From Desulfosporosinus sp. Sb-LF (lineage in GTDB: Bacteria; Bacillota; Desulfitobacteriia; Desulfitobacteriales; Desulfitobacteriaceae), in assembly GCF_004766055.1 (NCBI RefSeq), contig NZ_SPQR01000008.1, positions 203,557 through 267,556 of the forward strand: a DNA stretch of 64,000 nt, read 5' to 3'. Positions 29,309 through 38,676 of the stretch are shown in pieces. Under the pieces are notes generated by a model, which saw only the letters and a program-made list of their open reading frames with translations, had not been told where the DNA came from and did no database searches. Position 1 is the stretch's first letter; every line of letters starts with the position of its first letter. Made by a program: the position numbers and the translations under genes.

Positions 29309-29842
29309 TGAGTAGTAAAGAGTATTTTGACACAGTTGCTTCAGTGTGGGATAACCTTAGAAAAGATTTCTTCTCCGAAACGGTTCGAGAGAAGGCTTAC
29401 CAAGTAGCAGGAGTCGAATTAGGCAAGACTGCTGCTGATATTGGGGCAGGGACTGTTTGCCCTAAGAGAAAATGTGGATTTCCGATTGGGCCACGCCGAT
29501 AAATTACCAATTGCAGACGAGAGCGTAGACTATGTTTTTGCAAACATGTTTTTACACCATGTCGAGATTCCATTAAGAGCGATAGAAGAAATGACTAGAG
29601 TTTTGAAACCGAAGGGAAAGTTACTGCTAACCGACTTAGATGTACATGAATATGAGTTCCTACGGGTTGAGCAACACGACCGCTGGTTAGGGTTTGAAAG
29701 GAATTATATTAAAGATTGTTTCTCCAAAGCCGGGTTACACAACATTTTGATAGACTGCATAGGTACAAATTGTTGCGCTAAATCAAGTTGTGGTGATAAT
29801 AATGCTAGCGTCAGTGTTTTCGTTGCTGTTGGCACTAAGTAG
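29309..29842 (+). pseudogene. SAM methyltransferase with internal deletion and frame change
   Basis: The first frame reads MSSKEYFDTVASVWDNL and KTAADIGAGT, that is, the N-terminus and SAM motif I. From about 29460 the protein continues in another frame with ENVDFRLGHADKLPIADESV, VFANMFLHHVE and a cysteine-rich tail NCCAKSSCGDN. Relatives have roughly 40 more residues between these parts, so an internal deletion plus frame change has inactivated it. GGAGGGG and ATG 29309 remain intact. The cysteine-rich tail resembles methyltransferases placed with metalloid or metal genes. Confidence 0.7.
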
Positions 29843-29993
29843 AGTGTAGATGTCCCATGCATCTAGACAAGATAAATCTGCAAAACATTGGATGCATATG
29901 ACAGGTTCGGATTATTTCAAAATATTAGGAGGATATCAAGGGGGGATGTGGAAATGTTAAGTGAGTTAAGGATTATGGAAAGAGGAAATTAGT

Positions 29994-30461
29994 GTGAAAA
30001 ATTCATTGAAAGAGAAACCATTTACCTGTAAACTTCTTATTTTTATGCATATTCTATTGGGAATTGGAGCCGTTTTTGGTGGAGTGGTGCTGGTAATTGA
30101 TCCCAGTGGGGGACTGTTAAAAATGCCAATTACCATACTTGAGAATTCACCATTTAATAACTTCTTAATACCCGGGATCATACTCCTTGCAATATTAGGA
30201 ATAATTCCTTTAATTACTTCATACGCACTTATTACAAAACGGTATTGGAAAGCAGCAGATAGTTTAAACATATTCACTGAAATGCATTGGTCGTGGGCAT
30301 ACTCGTTTTATATAGGATTTGCATTAATCATTTGGATTACGGTAGAGTGCTATTTTGTTAAACAAATAATATTAATCCATGTCGTATACATTTTTATAGG
30401 ATTAATCATACAAGCTCTCAGTGTGCTACCTTCTGTACAAAAGTATTATCGGGTGCGATAA
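29994..30461 (+). CDS. Hypothetical membrane protein (155 aa)
   Basis: Four hydrophobic segments, no recognised family. Residues 18-40 and 56-80 are strongly hydrophobic and the C-terminus is basic (YYRVR). GTG 29994 follows AGAGGAAATTA. It has its own terminator at 30526. Confidence 0.65.
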   Translation: MKNSLKEKPFTCKLLIFMHILLGIGAVFGGVVLVIDPSGGLLKMPITILENSPFNNFLIPGIILLAILGIIPLITSYALITKRYWKAADSLNIFTEMHWSWAYSFYIGFALIIWITVECYFVKQIILIHVVYIFIGLIIQALSVLPSVQKYYRVR

Positions 30462-30525
30462 CCAGTAATCAAATCATGAGTACTATAACCATTAATAGTT
30501 AAAAGTTGATTAAGTAAAAAGACAG

Positions 30526-30556
30526 AAAAGGTGGATGTTAATCATCCGCCTTTTAC
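30526..30556 (+). terminator. Terminator after the 155-aa membrane protein
   Basis: AAAAGGTGGATG / CATCCGCCTTTT with a TTAAT loop and a T-rich 3' side. Confidence 0.8.
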
Positions 30557-30721
30557 ATATATCACATCTATAATAGAAGCACTTTTCCTCGGTGGGTTTC
30601 AGCATACTTTCAGCTTATCTTCAGGGCTAATTCAGTTCGTCAAATTATAATAGAAAAAGTAAGAAGCGACAAACATCACAGGTTGCTATAAGCACAAATC
30701 ATTCTTAAGGAGGAGCGAAAG

Positions 30722-31132
30722 TTGATCTCTAATGCCGAAAAAAATTACTACATTAATGTTCCCTTGACCATTATAGGATTTGCTTGTTTGATTAGTGGTT
30801 TTCTGATTGGGGACAAATCATTATCCTTCGGGGGAATAAACATGAGGAGCCTTCATGTTTGGACAGGGTACATCATGACGGGTTTAATTGTGTTACATCT
30901 TGTAATGCATGTTAAATGGATTAAAAACATTACTTTAGGCATTTTCCAAAATAGGCTCAAGGTAATCTCACTAGCAACTATGGTTCTAATTTCTTTGGGT
31001 ATCTGTTATGCTACGGGCATAATCGGTCCAAAAGGAAATGAACAAGGACATTTCCCAAGAGAACAAAATCAACGTATGGATCAATTCAATCAGGATGGAA
31101 CAAATCTCAATAACACAAATAGCACCCAATAA
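30722..31132 (+). CDS. DUF4405-like membrane protein
   Basis: A 136-residue protein with a cytochrome-b561-like four-helix pattern: helix 1 (about 12-28), RSLHVWTGYIMTGLIVLHLV with paired histidines that could hold haem, VMHVKWI and a third helix (about 78-98). The last 35 residues are Gln/Asn-rich and hydrophilic. TTG 30722 is used because AAGGAGGAGCG ends three bases upstream. Redox function is inferred only. Confidence 0.7.
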   Translation: MISNAEKNYYINVPLTIIGFACLISGFLIGDKSLSFGGINMRSLHVWTGYIMTGLIVLHLVMHVKWIKNITLGIFQNRLKVISLATMVLISLGICYATGIIGPKGNEQGHFPREQNQRMDQFNQDGTNLNNTNSTQ

Positions 31133-31206
31133 CGCGCGCATTAACTTAATCCTAAATTTACTGGTAAAAGAAAACAGTCCTACTACGTTAAATACCAATA
31201 GCGTCG

Positions 31207-31262
31207 AAAACTCCTCCAACTCTTAACCGTCTGCAGGTTATTTTAGAGTTGGAGGAGTTTTA
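31207..31262. terminator. 17-bp-stem bidirectional terminator
   Basis: AAAACTCCTCCAACTCT and AGAGTTGGAGGAGTTTT are exact complements separated by 21 bases. It lies between the convergent genes ending at 31132 and 31368. Confidence 0.85.
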
Positions 31263-31367
31263 TTACGTAAAGAAGCGAGTGATCTTCACCTAGCTAGGGG
31301 CGATATGATAGGAATTGATTTTCCATGATAATAAGGCTTCGGGATGAAATTCTAGGATTTGAACTCG

Positions 31368-33302
31368 TTAGTTTTTGGGATTAAGGTTTGAGTTTTTCGG
31401 TATGGGATGGTAAGGAACACTTGTAACAAGAATACTTTTACGGAAAAGCAGCATAAGCTTCATCAATTGGCCTGTCTGATTATGTAGAATATTTTGCCAC
31501 AGTTTTTCCGGTACATATTCCGGGATAGCTATTGTTATTGTGTCAAAATCACAGTCCTTTTCAATGTTATCTACATAATCCAATAGATCATGGACTGTAG
31601 CCCGATAAGGAGACTCTACAATTTCTAAAGGGATTTCCATATGCTGTTCCGCCCAATGTTTTATGAGCTTTGTTGCTCGGTTTGGGTCTGAAGCAATATG
31701 AACAGCTGTGACTTGTGGAGTTAACGCATACGCATATTTTAAAGTTTTTAAAACAATTAAGTTCAAATCGTAAACTGGAACAATAATTTTATTACGATAA
31801 CTTGATATTTCAATTTTTGACCTTCTTCGATCTATTTTCTTCACATGGTTATGAAAATCATCCGAGGCTTCCTGCGTAATCTCTAAATTTTGGATCTCCT
31901 CCTGATAAACATAATGAATAACCCGGAACATCAAAACGAGGAGAGGCATAATGAGGAGTATAATCCAAGCTCCCTGTTTGAACTTGGTTGTAATAAAGAC
32001 GAGTAAAACCAGGAATGAAACGATCCCCCCAAAACTAAATATAACAAAATCGGACTGCCACTTTACTCCTCTTTCCTTCCAAGTATGCTTAGCAAGCCCT
32101 GCGCCAGTTAAGGTAAACGAAATAAACACACCAATTGCGTAAAGAGGAAGCATCATATGGGTATCTCCGTGAAACACAATAATGAGTAGACTGGAAACGA
32201 GGAACAAGGTCCAAATTCCAACACTATAAACTAAACGATCCCCTAAGTTCTTGAAATATCTCGGAGTGTATCCATCCCGCGCCATTAAGCTTAATAAGAT
32301 GGGTAACCCGGCATATGGGGTACTTGAAGCAATGACAAGAATCGCCGCGGCGGTCCCCATCAGGACAAAATAGGGAATAGTTTTTCCAAAGATTATTAAC
32401 CCTAACTGATTAAGGATGGTATTACCTTCAGATGGGACAAGGTGGTAAGCACCCGCTAAATACGTCAACCCTATCAGCCCAAGAGATACAATAATAGCTA
32501 AAATTAACAAGGTTTTAATAGCCTTCTTTTGGGCCGGGTTCTTGAACGCAGTAACCCCATTACTCACCGCTTCAAACCCTGTCAAAGCCGTTGTTCCCCC
32601 TGCGAACGCCCGAGCTAAGATAAACCAGGTCATTCCACCGACAGAGGATGATGCAAGTTTCCCTGTTGCTACCGCCGTTGGAGTAACTCCATGGACCAAA
32701 ATCTCAACTAAGCCAGTTCCGATCAAAAGCGCTAACGTTGCAATATAAAGATACACTGGAATTGAAAATAAGCGGGCTGATTCTTTTAGACCACGTAAAT
32801 TAATCCATGCCATGAACATAATGACTAAACAATCTGCTAAAACTTTGTGTCCAGGCGGAGCTAACCAGGAGATAATTCCCGTTAAGTTTTCGATTGCTGA
32901 GCTAACACTGACCGCTACTGTCAAAATATAGTCAAGCGTCAGGCTCGCACCGGCGATAAGACCAAAGTTCTCGCCGAGGTAAGCTTTAGCGATGGTGTAA
33001 GATCCCCCGCCTTCGGGGTATTTTTGAATCGCCTTCCGGTAAACAAGGAAAATACTGATCACCAGCATCACAATTAAAAGTGAAATCTTCAGAATGTATG
33101 CATATCCCAGCGTTCCAGCCAGAAGCAGAACATACAAGATCTCGTCTGGGGCATACCCCTCAGACGAAATAATGTCTGAACCAAAAACAGGAACCCCTCC
33201 GCCAACGCCGACTTTTGACTCCTCAGTATTCTGTGTCGATAGAGGATGGCCAAAAATAAGAGCGCGGATTCTCAGGGAGAACAGTTTGTTAATATTGGAC
33301 AT
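31368..33302 (-). CDS. KimA/YdaO-like APC-superfamily permease, second copy
   Basis: A 644-residue paralogue of the permease at 13181, sharing PVFGSDIISSEGYAPDEILY, YPEGGGSYTIAKAYLG, LTLDYILTVAVSVSSA and FHGDTHMMLPLYAIGVFISF. About 12 membrane segments, then a cytosolic C-terminal part (about 480-640). Likely a potassium or amino-acid importer; the first is favoured by similarity to KimA. ATG 33302 follows AGGAGGAGTCAGC on the minus strand. It has a leader of up to 700 bases containing a nested stem structure (33515-33589). Confidence 0.87.
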   Translation of the reverse strand: MSNINKLFSLRIRALIFGHPLSTQNTEESKVGVGGGVPVFGSDIISSEGYAPDEILYVLLLAGTLGYAYILKISLLIVMLVISIFLVYRKAIQKYPEGGGSYTIAKAYLGENFGLIAGASLTLDYILTVAVSVSSAIENLTGIISWLAPPGHKVLADCLVIMFMAWINLRGLKESARLFSIPVYLYIATLALLIGTGLVEILVHGVTPTAVATGKLASSSVGGMTWFILARAFAGGTTALTGFEAVSNGVTAFKNPAQKKAIKTLLILAIIVSLGLIGLTYLAGAYHLVPSEGNTILNQLGLIIFGKTIPYFVLMGTAAAILVIASSTPYAGLPILLSLMARDGYTPRYFKNLGDRLVYSVGIWTLFLVSSLLIIVFHGDTHMMLPLYAIGVFISFTLTGAGLAKHTWKERGVKWQSDFVIFSFGGIVSFLVLLVFITTKFKQGAWIILLIMPLLVLMFRVIHYVYQEEIQNLEITQEASDDFHNHVKKIDRRRSKIEISSYRNKIIVPVYDLNLIVLKTLKYAYALTPQVTAVHIASDPNRATKLIKHWAEQHMEIPLEIVESPYRATVHDLLDYVDNIEKDCDFDTITIAIPEYVPEKLWQNILHNQTGQLMKLMLLFRKSILVTSVPYHPIPKNSNLNPKN

Positions 33303-33514
33303 AAGAAGCTGACTCCTCCTTCTCTTAACAAGATTTATGGACTGTTTACTATGATGACGCTAAGATCTTATCAGCAATTTAGCTTTCTAATTGAGACAAA
33401 CGTAACGTAATTCATCCTTAAACCGCGTTAGTTAAATCATTCCCATTTTGCATTAGATATTTGCGTCTAAATTAGTAAAACTTAATCAGATGCAGGAAAT
33501 AATATCGGGCAAAC

Positions 33515-33589
33515 TATCCGCATTCTTGCTAAAGGGGGCCGTATCAAACTTGTTCAAAGTTTGTTAAAGCCCCTTTTCATTTGCGGATA
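33515..33589. ncRNA. Nested stem-loop in the 700-base gap before the permease
   Basis: Three coaxial complementary pairs nest around one centre: TATCCGCA/TGCGGATA, AAAGGGG/CCCCTTT and AAACTT/AAGTTT. A T7 tract follows about 10 bases later on the plus strand. On the minus strand it would lie about 210 bases ahead of the permease start. It does not fit a riboswitch that I know, including c-di-AMP. The rest of 33303-34009 shows no gene. Confidence 0.4.
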
Positions 33590-34009
33590 TACTCAATATT
33601 TTTTTGCAAATTACTAAAAAGCACCGTTCTTAGTCACCTGAAGGGGGAGAAGTGCTGATGAAATTCATAAGATATTTCCGTCTTAGGATTATCTGAAACG
33701 TAAAGATTCCCTCACGTTATGCACAGCTGGTCGACTCCCCATGTAAATGATTTACCAGAATATGTAGTTCTATTAAATAGTCTTAACCTTGTTCGAGACA
33801 CATGTTGATTCTTTCATGCCAATCGGTGCAAAATGGTACCCACTCCTCACGAAATGGCAAGCTAACAGTCAATGTACTCGTTGTTAACAACACTTCGGCC
33901 GCCGACTGTGTGAAGTCAGACGTACTTGAATTTCAGTTTTAGAAGAGCAACTTTATAATTTGGCGACTGCATAAAATTTGTATATAATAATCATGGAGGT
34001 GTGATTGCT

Positions 34010-34477
34010 TTGAGGAGATTTTTATTTAACCAACTTAAGGTTATACGTAGTAACACTATTAATACAGTAAAAGAACTCGGTGAAAACCAAGCGGATTTAG
34101 TACCTGAAGGATTCAACAATAACATTCGATGGAATCTCGGTCATGTTTATCTATCACAAGAACGATTTGCTTTTAACTTCGCACAAGAGCCAATGGTAGT
34201 CCCAAACGGATTTACAGAGTTATTTGGACGTGACTCAAAACCCTCTGAGTGGAAAGTACAACCACCAACATTACCTGTACTAATTCAATTATTGGAAGAT
34301 CAAACAAACCGGATCGAAGAAAAATTAAGCAATCGTCTAGACGAAGTCGTTGCAAACCCACTCACTATGCCTTCTGGGTTAACCCTAAAGACGATTGGCG
34401 AATATCTTATATTTTCCATGTATCATGAAGGTATGCATGTTCAAACAATTAATATGTTGAAGAGATTTAGTGCATAA
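34010..34477 (+). CDS. DinB-family protein
   Basis: A 155-residue four-helix-bundle protein with the DinB/DUF664-type metal site pattern: RWNLGHVYLSQERF near the first His and MYHEGMHVQTI at the C-terminus. Members are metal-binding enzymes such as thiol S-transferases; the substrate is unknown. TTG 34010 is preferred because GGAGG lies 10 bases upstream; the GTG at 34001 touches that site. Terminator at 34481. Confidence 0.85.
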   Translation: MRRFLFNQLKVIRSNTINTVKELGENQADLVPEGFNNNIRWNLGHVYLSQERFAFNFAQEPMVVPNGFTELFGRDSKPSEWKVQPPTLPVLIQLLEDQTNRIEEKLSNRLDEVVANPLTMPSGLTLKTIGEYLIFSMYHEGMHVQTINMLKRFSA

Positions 34478-34480
34478 GGT

Positions 34481-34515
34481 AAGGGTCTTCGCGGGTTAAC
34501 GTGAAGACCCTTATA
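34481..34515 (+). terminator. Terminator of the DinB gene
   Basis: AAGGGTCTTC / GAAGACCCTT with a 12-base loop, immediately after the stop codon. Confidence 0.75.
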
Positions 34516-34767
34516 AATAAAGGATTCATTTCATTCTCCTTGGCCGTTTTAACTAGGGCCTTGCAAATCTGTCGTTTTTCCAACCATTCTAACAGCAACA
34601 ATTAACGTCTCAGATACCCCGAGTTGGCCTTGATTAAGTTGCTCGATTGGGTGTTTTTAATGAGGTGAGAGTACTAGCTTCGATACTGCTTTGAAAGCCT
34701 AAGAACCCTCACCAACGTCAAGAAATGGGCCGATTGTAAATCATTAAAAATAAAGGTAATTATGAAC

Positions 34768-35364
34768 TTAATGCAAGTCCCCTTTAGCAAACTTTCCATA
34801 ATGTAATATCCGTAGAACTAAATTTGTTAAAGGTTTAAATATAGGATTAATTCGCCATATAACTCTAGAACTAACAAAACCTATTAGTACACTTGCAAGA
34901 ATATCTGTTGGCCAATGTACACCAGCGTAAACACGAGCAATCGCAACAAGGATGGCTAATAGTGTAAAACTCCATCTCACCCAAATATGGGCTTTATTCC
35001 AAGACGCAGCTGCAAAACCGAAACTGCCTGAAGTGTGGTCACTAGGAAATGAGGCATCAACCGAATGGGGGATAAGCTGTGTAAAGGTACCTTTTGGAAG
35101 TGTAACAAAAGGGCGTGGCCGAAACCAAATATTAGAAATAACGAGATTAATAATAAGTGCTAGAATACCAGACAATCCCATGATGACTAGAGCATGACGG
35201 CGATCAGTATCCGGTTTGGGTAGGGTAAACAAGGCAATTATAAATAGTAAGGCATAGATTTCTAGGGCATATTGAGCTAAAAATGACATAATAAGGTCTA
35301 AACTGTGGAAATGTCCTGCCCATTGATTAAGGGCATGGTAACCCAAAAGATCGAATGAATTCAC
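34768..35364 (-). CDS. PAP2 undecaprenyl-diphosphatase (BcrC-like)
   Basis: A 198-residue membrane phosphatase that would recycle undecaprenyl diphosphate for cell-wall synthesis. The three PAP2 catalytic blocks are intact: NIWFRPRPF, FPSDHTSG and ARVYAGVHWPTD. Five to six membrane helices. It is divergent from the DedA-PAP2 fusion at 35526, 161 bases away, suggesting related roles in lipid-carrier handling and possibly shared control. Confidence 0.9.
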   Translation of the reverse strand: MNSFDLLGYHALNQWAGHFHSLDLIMSFLAQYALEIYALLFIIALFTLPKPDTDRRHALVIMGLSGILALIINLVISNIWFRPRPFVTLPKGTFTQLIPHSVDASFPSDHTSGSFGFAAASWNKAHIWVRWSFTLLAILVAIARVYAGVHWPTDILASVLIGFVSSRVIWRINPIFKPLTNLVLRILHYGKFAKGDLH

Positions 35365-35525
35365 TTTTCTGATACTCCTTTAGTTGTTATAATGAACTAC
35401 ATTAAAAATTGAATTGTTAAAATATGAGTGCTTGAGAATGTTTTTGGAAAAACTACCTTAAACTCAAATCGGACAATATAGAAAACGTCTTAAGGTTAAC
35501 GTTAACTATGGTGAAAGGAGTAACC

Positions 35526-36809
35526 ATGACTTCTCAGCTTATTTTCCACTATATTACGCAATATGGATATGTTGGATTATATTTAATTGTGGGCATTTCC
35601 ATTTTAGGGCTTCCTGTTCCTGATGAATTGCTAATGACTTTTGTTGGTTTTCTTACATATACAGGTCAGTTAAATAATGTTTTGGCTATTCTATTTGCTG
35701 CTATGGGTTGTTGTACAGCTGTCACAATCGAATACTTATTGGGAACATTTTTCCAACAGAAAGTCTTGGCGCTTCTAAAAAAGCATACAGGAAGCTCAAG
35801 GATAGAAAAAGTATTGAACTGGTATCATCAGCATGGTGGGAAGCTTCTAACTGCAGGATACTTTATTCCTGGAGTACGTCATGTCTCAGGTTTCGTTGCA
35901 GGTATGAGTAGAATGAGTTACCGGAAGTTTGCAACCTTTGCCTACCTGGGAGCATTTTTATGGACAACCTTGTTTATAACTCTTGGTAGACTCCTTGGAA
36001 GTCGATGGGAAACACTATTGCCGATCATACATCGGTATTCTCGCATTTTGGGTATCACTGCAATAGTATTCTTTTTTACGTTCTTCCTTGTCTATAAGGA
36101 TCATGAACGTTTAATTCTATGGTTGCAAAACCAACTTTTGATACTGGCAAACCGTTATCAGTCACTTGGTAAAAGGCGTGTCATTGTGCTGGTAGGAGGT
36201 ATCACCTTTATAACACTTTTTCTCATATTGATGGGATTGATTCAGGATCTTGTTTTCCATGAAGTTGGCGAGTTTGATAACTTCGTAGTATCTTTGCTGG
36301 AAGCTACTTCAATGTCTTCGGTAATTAACTTGATGCGAATGGTTAATGCATTTGGTACTCATATGATATTAATGCTATGGTTTCTTTTAGTAGTGTTTGT
36401 AATAAGAGTCAGGACTAAACTATGGACGCATGTGCTTCCTCTGGCAATGGCATGGGGAGGAGGTACGGTTATTGACTATCTTTTTAGGTTTTTCTTTCGT
36501 GGTGAAAATGTAAACGTTTTTGAAAACCTTTCACCATTTCAAGCACCAAGCTCTGGATTCTTAATTGCCGCCTTATCTTTTTATGCTATCTTAGGATACT
36601 TTATTGGGCGAAACCAATCAAGGTCTATTCAAGTATTTATAATAATTAGCGAATTTGCCTTAATGTTTCTCTTAGCAATTAGCCCCATTTATCTTCGTAT
36701 ACATGCGCCTAGTGCCATGGTCACAAGCTTGACAGTGAGTGGGCTATGGTTTTTAGTGTGCGTATTTACTTATGAGTTTTGCATTTATAAGAAAAGAGAT
36801 ATGCTATAA
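35526..36809 (+). CDS. DedA protein fused to a degenerate PAP2-like domain
   Basis: A 427-residue membrane protein. Residues about 1-195 are a DedA domain (GLPVPDELLMTFVGFLTYTG, and GGKLLTAGYFIPGVRHVSGF with the conserved Arg). Residues about 210-425 are a PAP2-like helical domain where the catalytic blocks have decayed: FFRGENVNVFENL replaces the KX6RP region, PSSG replaces PSDH and the last histidine block is RIHAPSAM. DedA proteins move undecaprenyl phosphate or similar lipids; the second part probably binds without hydrolysing. ATG 35526 follows GAAAGGAG. The divergent neighbour encodes an intact PAP2 enzyme. Confidence 0.82.
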   Translation: MTSQLIFHYITQYGYVGLYLIVGISILGLPVPDELLMTFVGFLTYTGQLNNVLAILFAAMGCCTAVTIEYLLGTFFQQKVLALLKKHTGSSRIEKVLNWYHQHGGKLLTAGYFIPGVRHVSGFVAGMSRMSYRKFATFAYLGAFLWTTLFITLGRLLGSRWETLLPIIHRYSRILGITAIVFFFTFFLVYKDHERLILWLQNQLLILANRYQSLGKRRVIVLVGGITFITLFLILMGLIQDLVFHEVGEFDNFVVSLLEATSMSSVINLMRMVNAFGTHMILMLWFLLVVFVIRVRTKLWTHVLPLAMAWGGGTVIDYLFRFFFRGENVNVFENLSPFQAPSSGFLIAALSFYAILGYFIGRNQSRSIQVFIIISEFALMFLLAISPIYLRIHAPSAMVTSLTVSGLWFLVCVFTYEFCIYKKRDML

Positions 36810-36880
36810 TGAACGGTTAATTATCATTGGGAGTTTGATATATATCCTCTAATGTAAAATTGTTTATAGGAGTGTGACAT

Positions 36881-37426
36881 GTGAAAGATCCAAAAAGTGA
36901 ACAAGATCAAGAAGTAAACAAGAACTCGGTCCCAACTATTAGCGATGCTCATGCCGATCGCATTGATCGACTCGTCGATGAATATAAAAGTCATATTCTA
37001 ACACAACTAAACGCTCGAGAATATCGTGAGACGACCCGTTCAGACCATTTAGCTGACAAGGTAGCTCTTTTTGCTGGCAGTTGGAAGTTCATTATCATTT
37101 TTACATCATTCCTCACATTTTGGATGGTCTGGAACACGCTTTCATTTACAAGCGCACTTCATTTTGATGTTGCACCCTTCATTCTTCTGAATCTTATTCT
37201 TTCGTTCACTGCTGCATTTCAAGCTCCCTTTATTATCATGAGTCAAAACCGACAAGCCATACGAGACAAACATGAAGCTGTCGTTGACTTTTCCATTAAC
37301 TACAAAGCAGAGTTGGAAATTGACGATCTGCAAAAGCATCTTCACCATCTTGAACTTCAGGTTGCAGACATTCATCACATGCTTCATAAGGTTCACAGTA
37401 AACAAACAGAGAAGGAGAACCCTTGA
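36881..37426 (+). CDS. DUF1003 membrane protein
   Basis: A 181-residue protein with a hydrophilic N-terminus, two membrane segments (about 64-82 and 98-118) and the DUF1003 signatures FAGSWKFIIIF, FDVAPFILLNLILS and APFIIMSQNRQA. The C-terminus (about 145-175) is a heptad-like His-rich helix. Function is unknown. GTG 36881 has AGGAGTGTG upstream. Confidence 0.88.
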   Translation: MKDPKSEQDQEVNKNSVPTISDAHADRIDRLVDEYKSHILTQLNAREYRETTRSDHLADKVALFAGSWKFIIIFTSFLTFWMVWNTLSFTSALHFDVAPFILLNLILSFTAAFQAPFIIMSQNRQAIRDKHEAVVDFSINYKAELEIDDLQKHLHHLELQVADIHHMLHKVHSKQTEKENP

Positions 37427-37635
37427 AAAAAGCAAGAAATTGCTCTCAATAAGATTCTTGAATCCTAATGGAAGTAAGTGATCGGCCTTTTTGTTTTATC
37501 TTGGAATATTTACGTTAAGTTTTACTGTTGATATTTTTGCCATTAATGATCTTGATAACTACTTGATAGGTTGCTCACATTTTCATAATAATTTAAGAGT
37601 AGTGTAGTTGGTATTACAATATCAGGTTTCCGAAA

Positions 37636-38229
37636 ATGGCAGAAGCTGAAGTAATTCTTTGGAGCAAATATGACAAAAAGGTCGTGAATGGAATGGATAG
37701 TGCACGAAGCACAAAGAAACTTCTATTTGAAACACTAGGAATTATAATATTCTCAATCACCCTATCCTGGGGATTGCGAAGCTCCGTTGTTGAAGCAATA
37801 ACTGTTCCGACCGGGTCGATGTTACCAACAATCCAGTTGCAGGACAGGTTAGTAGTCGACAAATTATATTATAAGTTGTCGGAAATTAAAAGAGGGGACA
37901 TAATCGTCTTTCATCCACTAACAAATGTTGATTCGAGTGGTGACCTTTGGATCAAAAGGATTATTGGTCTGCCAGGTGACAAAGTGGAGATTAAAGATGG
38001 TAAGGTTTTTATTAATGACAATGCATTAATAGAATCCTACGAAATGACGCAACCTGATTATACTTATGGTCCAGTGGTGATTCCAAAAGACTCGTATTTT
38101 GTACTAGGTGATAATCGTAACAATAGTCTAGATAGTCATTATTGGGGCGTATTACCAGCAAAAAATGTTGAGGGAAGAGCCTTATTTAGATACTGGCCAC
38201 TTAAGCATTTTGGATTGCTGGCAAAATAG
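37636..38229 (+). CDS. lepB: Signal peptidase I
   Basis: A 197-residue type I signal peptidase that removes signal peptides at the outer membrane face. One N-terminal anchor (about 32-52), catalytic Ser61 in VPTGSMLPTI and Lys107 in WIKRIIGLPGD, then GDNRNNSLDSHYWG. Typical of Gram-positive SipS-like enzymes. The start is uncertain: ATG 37636 has no clear ribosome site, and a later ATG at 37693 would still leave the anchor intact. Confidence 0.92.
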   Translation: MAEAEVILWSKYDKKVVNGMDSARSTKKLLFETLGIIIFSITLSWGLRSSVVEAITVPTGSMLPTIQLQDRLVVDKLYYKLSEIKRGDIIVFHPLTNVDSSGDLWIKRIIGLPGDKVEIKDGKVFINDNALIESYEMTQPDYTYGPVVIPKDSYFVLGDNRNNSLDSHYWGVLPAKNVEGRALFRYWPLKHFGLLAK

Positions 38230-38377
38230 GTACAACAGAGTTTTTCTAATGAAGGATTTTAACGTCGAATATGGCAAATCGCAACTTTTTGAGATGGTGT
38301 ACATATTAAACAATTGCATAGTATTGAAAGATCACTTTTGCCTTTAAAGGACTTATTGACGAATTATTGCAGGTATT

Positions 38378-38419
38378 CCGCCATGAGATTAGCCATATTT
38401 GGAGCTATCTCATGGTGGG
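38378..38419. repeat. Hairpin in the 38230-38676 gap
   Basis: CCGCCATGAGATTAGC and GCTATCTCATGGTGGG form an imperfect 15-bp stem without a following T-run. Possibly a processed or decayed terminator of lepB. No gene is seen in this gap. Confidence 0.5.
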
Positions 38420-38466
38420 CGCTGTCATCGTTATTGTGGGTCCAAGTAGGTAAAGAAACCTCTCGT

Positions 38467-38492
38467 CCTCATCGGAAACGGTGAGGGCATTT
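38467..38492 (+). terminator. Short hairpin with T-tract
   Basis: CCTCATC / GGTGAGG stem followed by GCATTTTT. A modest terminator candidate, about 240 bases after lepB. Confidence 0.5.
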
Positions 38493-38676
38493 TTCGCTCC
38501 TCATATTTTCCATTATAAGCTTGACATATTCTCCATACAAAGGTCACGGAATGGTAACAGGTTTATACTATTATAAGAAAACAACAGATGATGATTACTC
38601 GCTAGTTAAGTAGCTTGGGAATTATCCATACCTGTTTTGCCTTAAATTATTTATGTCAAAAGGAGCTAAAATTTTA

